Positions 61,788 through 64,000 of a DNA stretch of 64,000 bases are shown here, piece after piece. The notes below the pieces were generated by a model. That model worked only from the letters and a program-made list of their open reading frames with translations, searched no databases and was not told the origin of the DNA. Position 1 is the stretch's first letter. Each line of letters starts with the position of its first letter. The position numbers and the translations under genes were made by a program. This DNA is from Perca fluviatilis. Taxonomy: Eukaryota; Chordata; Actinopteri; Perciformes; Percidae. The stretch lies in NCBI RefSeq assembly GCF_010015445.1, contig NC_053127.1:7875276-7939275 (forward strand), read 5' to 3'.

Positions 61788-61974
61788 TCATCTCCGTCTT
61801 TGGCGCAGCGTCTTGGCTCGATGCGGTTTCTTGAAGTCGATAAGGCAGCCGCTGGCCTCTGAGATCGGAGTGAAGGATCTGATGGGAGAGTTACTGATCC
61901 TTAGTGTTGAAACGCCGCCTTCCTCGTCCTCTTCATCATCATCATCATCATCATCCCGCAGATCAATGACCTCT
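61788..61974 (-). CDS. uimc1: UIMC1 last exon, second minus-strand copy
   Basis: Intact acceptor (cacttttag), frame and stop, and AATAAA at 61444-61449 about 340 nt downstream. The poly-Asp is short (about 7). Orientation and place fit the tail of a second UIMC1 gene preceding hexokinase copy B, with its other exons right of the window. It could equally be an isolated fragment, since 62.2-64 kb shows no upstream UIMC1 exon. Confidence 0.65.
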
Positions 61975-62271
61975 CTAAAAGTGAACAAACACACAAGAAG
62001 ACAAATACATAAAAGGCTCGTTAAATTAGAAAACATTTGTCCAAACTGGACATAAATGATTTTCATTGGTAAATAAAAAGATCCTTTGCCTGGTGTTTTC
62101 ATCTGATAATGTACTAAACGTGTTTGACTCCCTCCTGTTTGTGTTGAATTAGTCTATATCCACGACGTTTCATTTCTGGGATTGCTCAGTTAACGCTCCG
62201 GATGTCCGTCACCTTCCTCTTTCTTTGTGTTGGAATTTTAACCTCCGGTGGATTGATGAGGACTAGGGGTG

Positions 62272-62340
62272 GGAATCTCTTGGCACCTCACGATTTGATT
62301 CAGAGGCCAACGATTCGATTCTAAACTGATTATCGATGCA
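62272..62340. mobile_element. hAT-like terminus
   Basis: taggggtgggaatctcttgg followed by 'gattcagaggccaacgattcgattc'. Partner end not identified. Confidence 0.45.
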
Positions 62341-63538
62341 ACAATTGTTTTATGTATATTTCCATTCATGATTTTTAAAAATATACATATAAATCAGAGT
62401 TTGCAAATCACTTCCTAGACAAAGTTTAGATTTTGACATATATTTATCACACACAAGTTTTAATGAAATGTTTTGTCTACTGAGGTTTTTATTTTGTAGT
62501 CATTCCATGCTTTTAAGCCTTAAACCTGCTCGTGAAAGTCCCCTTCTCTCCCAGTGATCTTCCATGTCAGAGGCTCAGTCATGTTTAAAGGGGGAGAATT
62601 GGTTCTTACAACATGAAACATGAGGTGGTCAGACGTCCTGTGATAAAGTAGATGAACAGCCTATATGTGTTTTGCCTAATTATTTTATGTATGTCTTATT
62701 AGATCATGTGTATAATAAATAGGTCAAAGACGTGGCATGTCAATTCTGGTGTCCAAAGCATATTCAAATTGTTAAAAATAAAAATATATTTTAAAAGAGT
62801 GCATTATATTGCTTTACTCCCCCCTCTTTACTCACTTGTATGAGTATTTATTGCAAGACATGAAAATGTTAAGAGCCATTGAGCTCCAAAGTACCAAACT
62901 GTCCCTTCTAGGTAATGTCCCGATTTAAAATCTAAGTATAGAAATATGATAAAAAATGTCAAAAGAATTAATAAAAACATTATTTTTCTACTTGGGCATA
63001 ATTGTGTGGATGTTTGCAATTATACCTACAAATATAATCCAATACTGAGCTTATTTACTATTCTACACAACAAATACTTTTGTATTTCCCCAATGTCCCT
63101 CCTGGGTAACAGACATTCAAACGCATACATTACCCACAATGCATTTGCCTAGTCATGTAAAATGATATTACATCATAAAGAAGATTTTGGAGGACCCCAA
63201 AAGATGTGGAGAGTTTAGTAATTCTCTCTTTAAAAAGTTGATGTTTTGCTTTTTCAGTTACTAGTGCACTATGTCCAAACATCATGTGTCTTTCTGGATA
63301 ACGCTAATAAAACATATTTAATGTTTTGATATTTAAAAAGATGCCTATTTCATGTGAAATCTGGCATTAATGTTTTAACATTAAACTCCAGCCAGGGTAA
63401 AGACATCTTAGAAACACTGTGACATTAGGATTTGAGTTACAAGACTCGTTTATTTATCTCTGTGGACATTTTGATCCAGAATCTCTCAAAGTGACGTCTC
63501 TCAGTTTTATGTATTTGTTCTTGTTTGTTCACTTTTAG

Positions 63539-63597
63539 AGAGGTCATTGATCTGCGGGATGATGATGATGATGTCCTGCAGACTGGCGCTGCTGACT
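63539..63597 (+). pseudogene. uimc1: UIMC1 last exon copy with internal deletion
   Basis: The acceptor and the EVIDLRDDDD start are present. A deletion then joins gatgatgatgatg to gtcctgcagactgg, which lies beyond the normal stop, removing the conserved SPIRSF...CLIDFKK end. A new stop follows after VLQTGAAD. The upstream flank (ccagggtaaag at ~63393) is the edge of the micro-exon donor region of the main gene, so most of the last intron is missing too. Confidence 0.85.
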
Positions 63598-64000
63598 GAA
63601 ATCCTGGAACCAGAGCCTTAACTAAAGACCCCGTCAGGTTGGATGTGACATTACCGTTAGAAAAGACTCGTTCTGAAACACCTTCCTGATGTCACATATT
63701 TATGCAGGTAAACAATGACCAACGGAGCACTTGAATGTTCAAAGGAAACCACATTCTGACTCTTTTGTGCCACTAAATGTTACGTTTGTTTCTGTTGAAG
63801 GTGTTTCAGACTACCTCTTTGTGCATTGAACATTTTCTTTTTTGTAACTTTAGTTTAATGTCTGTCTAATGTCTCAACCTCCATCTCCAATTGGATCAGA
63901 GAAAATAAAAACTTGATACTTAAAAAGATTTGATACAGTCTAATGTTAGCATTTGTTAGCATATTAAATGGGAATCAAACCCACCTGCTGTGAGATCTCA

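Larger units (their letters stand above)
59930..62710. repeat. right arm of large inverted duplication
   Basis: Reverse complement of 54770-57550; also colinear with 12700-16390, the spacer beside the main UIMC1 gene. Confidence 0.85.

Overview
This window is nuclear DNA from a bony fish, probably a percomorph teleost. Genes are split into short exons with GT/AG introns. The rest is packed with fish-type repeats: short hAT, piggyBac-like, Tc1 and Harbinger derivatives, tRNA-derived SINEs, a decayed LINE, CA/GT/GAT microsatellites and minisatellites. No bacterial gene, rRNA gene or CRISPR array was seen. Exons were built by hand from reading frames, splice sites and phase continuity; none has transcript support here.

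All recognised genes lie on the minus strand. Reading from right to left: (1) 54.8-64.0 kb holds copies of the last exon of UIMC1 (RAP80), two on the plus and one on the minus strand, inside a large inverted duplication; (2) 50.95-32.76 kb is a complete hexokinase gene (copy B): a non-coding first exon plus ten coding exons that join in frame to 466 residues and a stop; (3) 32.7-22 kb is intergenic repeat sequence with a frameshifted LINE at 22.8-26.1 kb; (4) 21.9-15.9 kb is the 3' half of UIMC1 (seven exons, 233 residues); (5) 11.7-0.3 kb is the start of a second hexokinase gene (copy A: exons 1-3), which runs off the left edge.

UIMC1 and HK3 are neighbours in the same orientation in mammals, so this looks like the fish HK3 locus, duplicated as a UIMC1-hexokinase unit. 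Copy B is unusual. HK1, HK2 and HK3 have two fused hexokinase domains (~100 kDa), whereas copy B encodes one domain of glucokinase size with every catalytic residue present and a stop after the first domain. The glucokinase-sized enzyme may belong to the HK3 lineage or be a separate single-domain paralogue; a tree is needed.

The genes are not a pathway: hexokinase phosphorylates glucose in the cytosol, and UIMC1 acts in the nuclear BRCA1-A DNA-damage complex. The main structural story is recent rearrangement: two decoy partial exons in copy B, an inverted MITE pair around its exons 2-3, a 3.2-kb nested insertion next to its first exon, and UIMC1 tail copies with different poly-Asp lengths.
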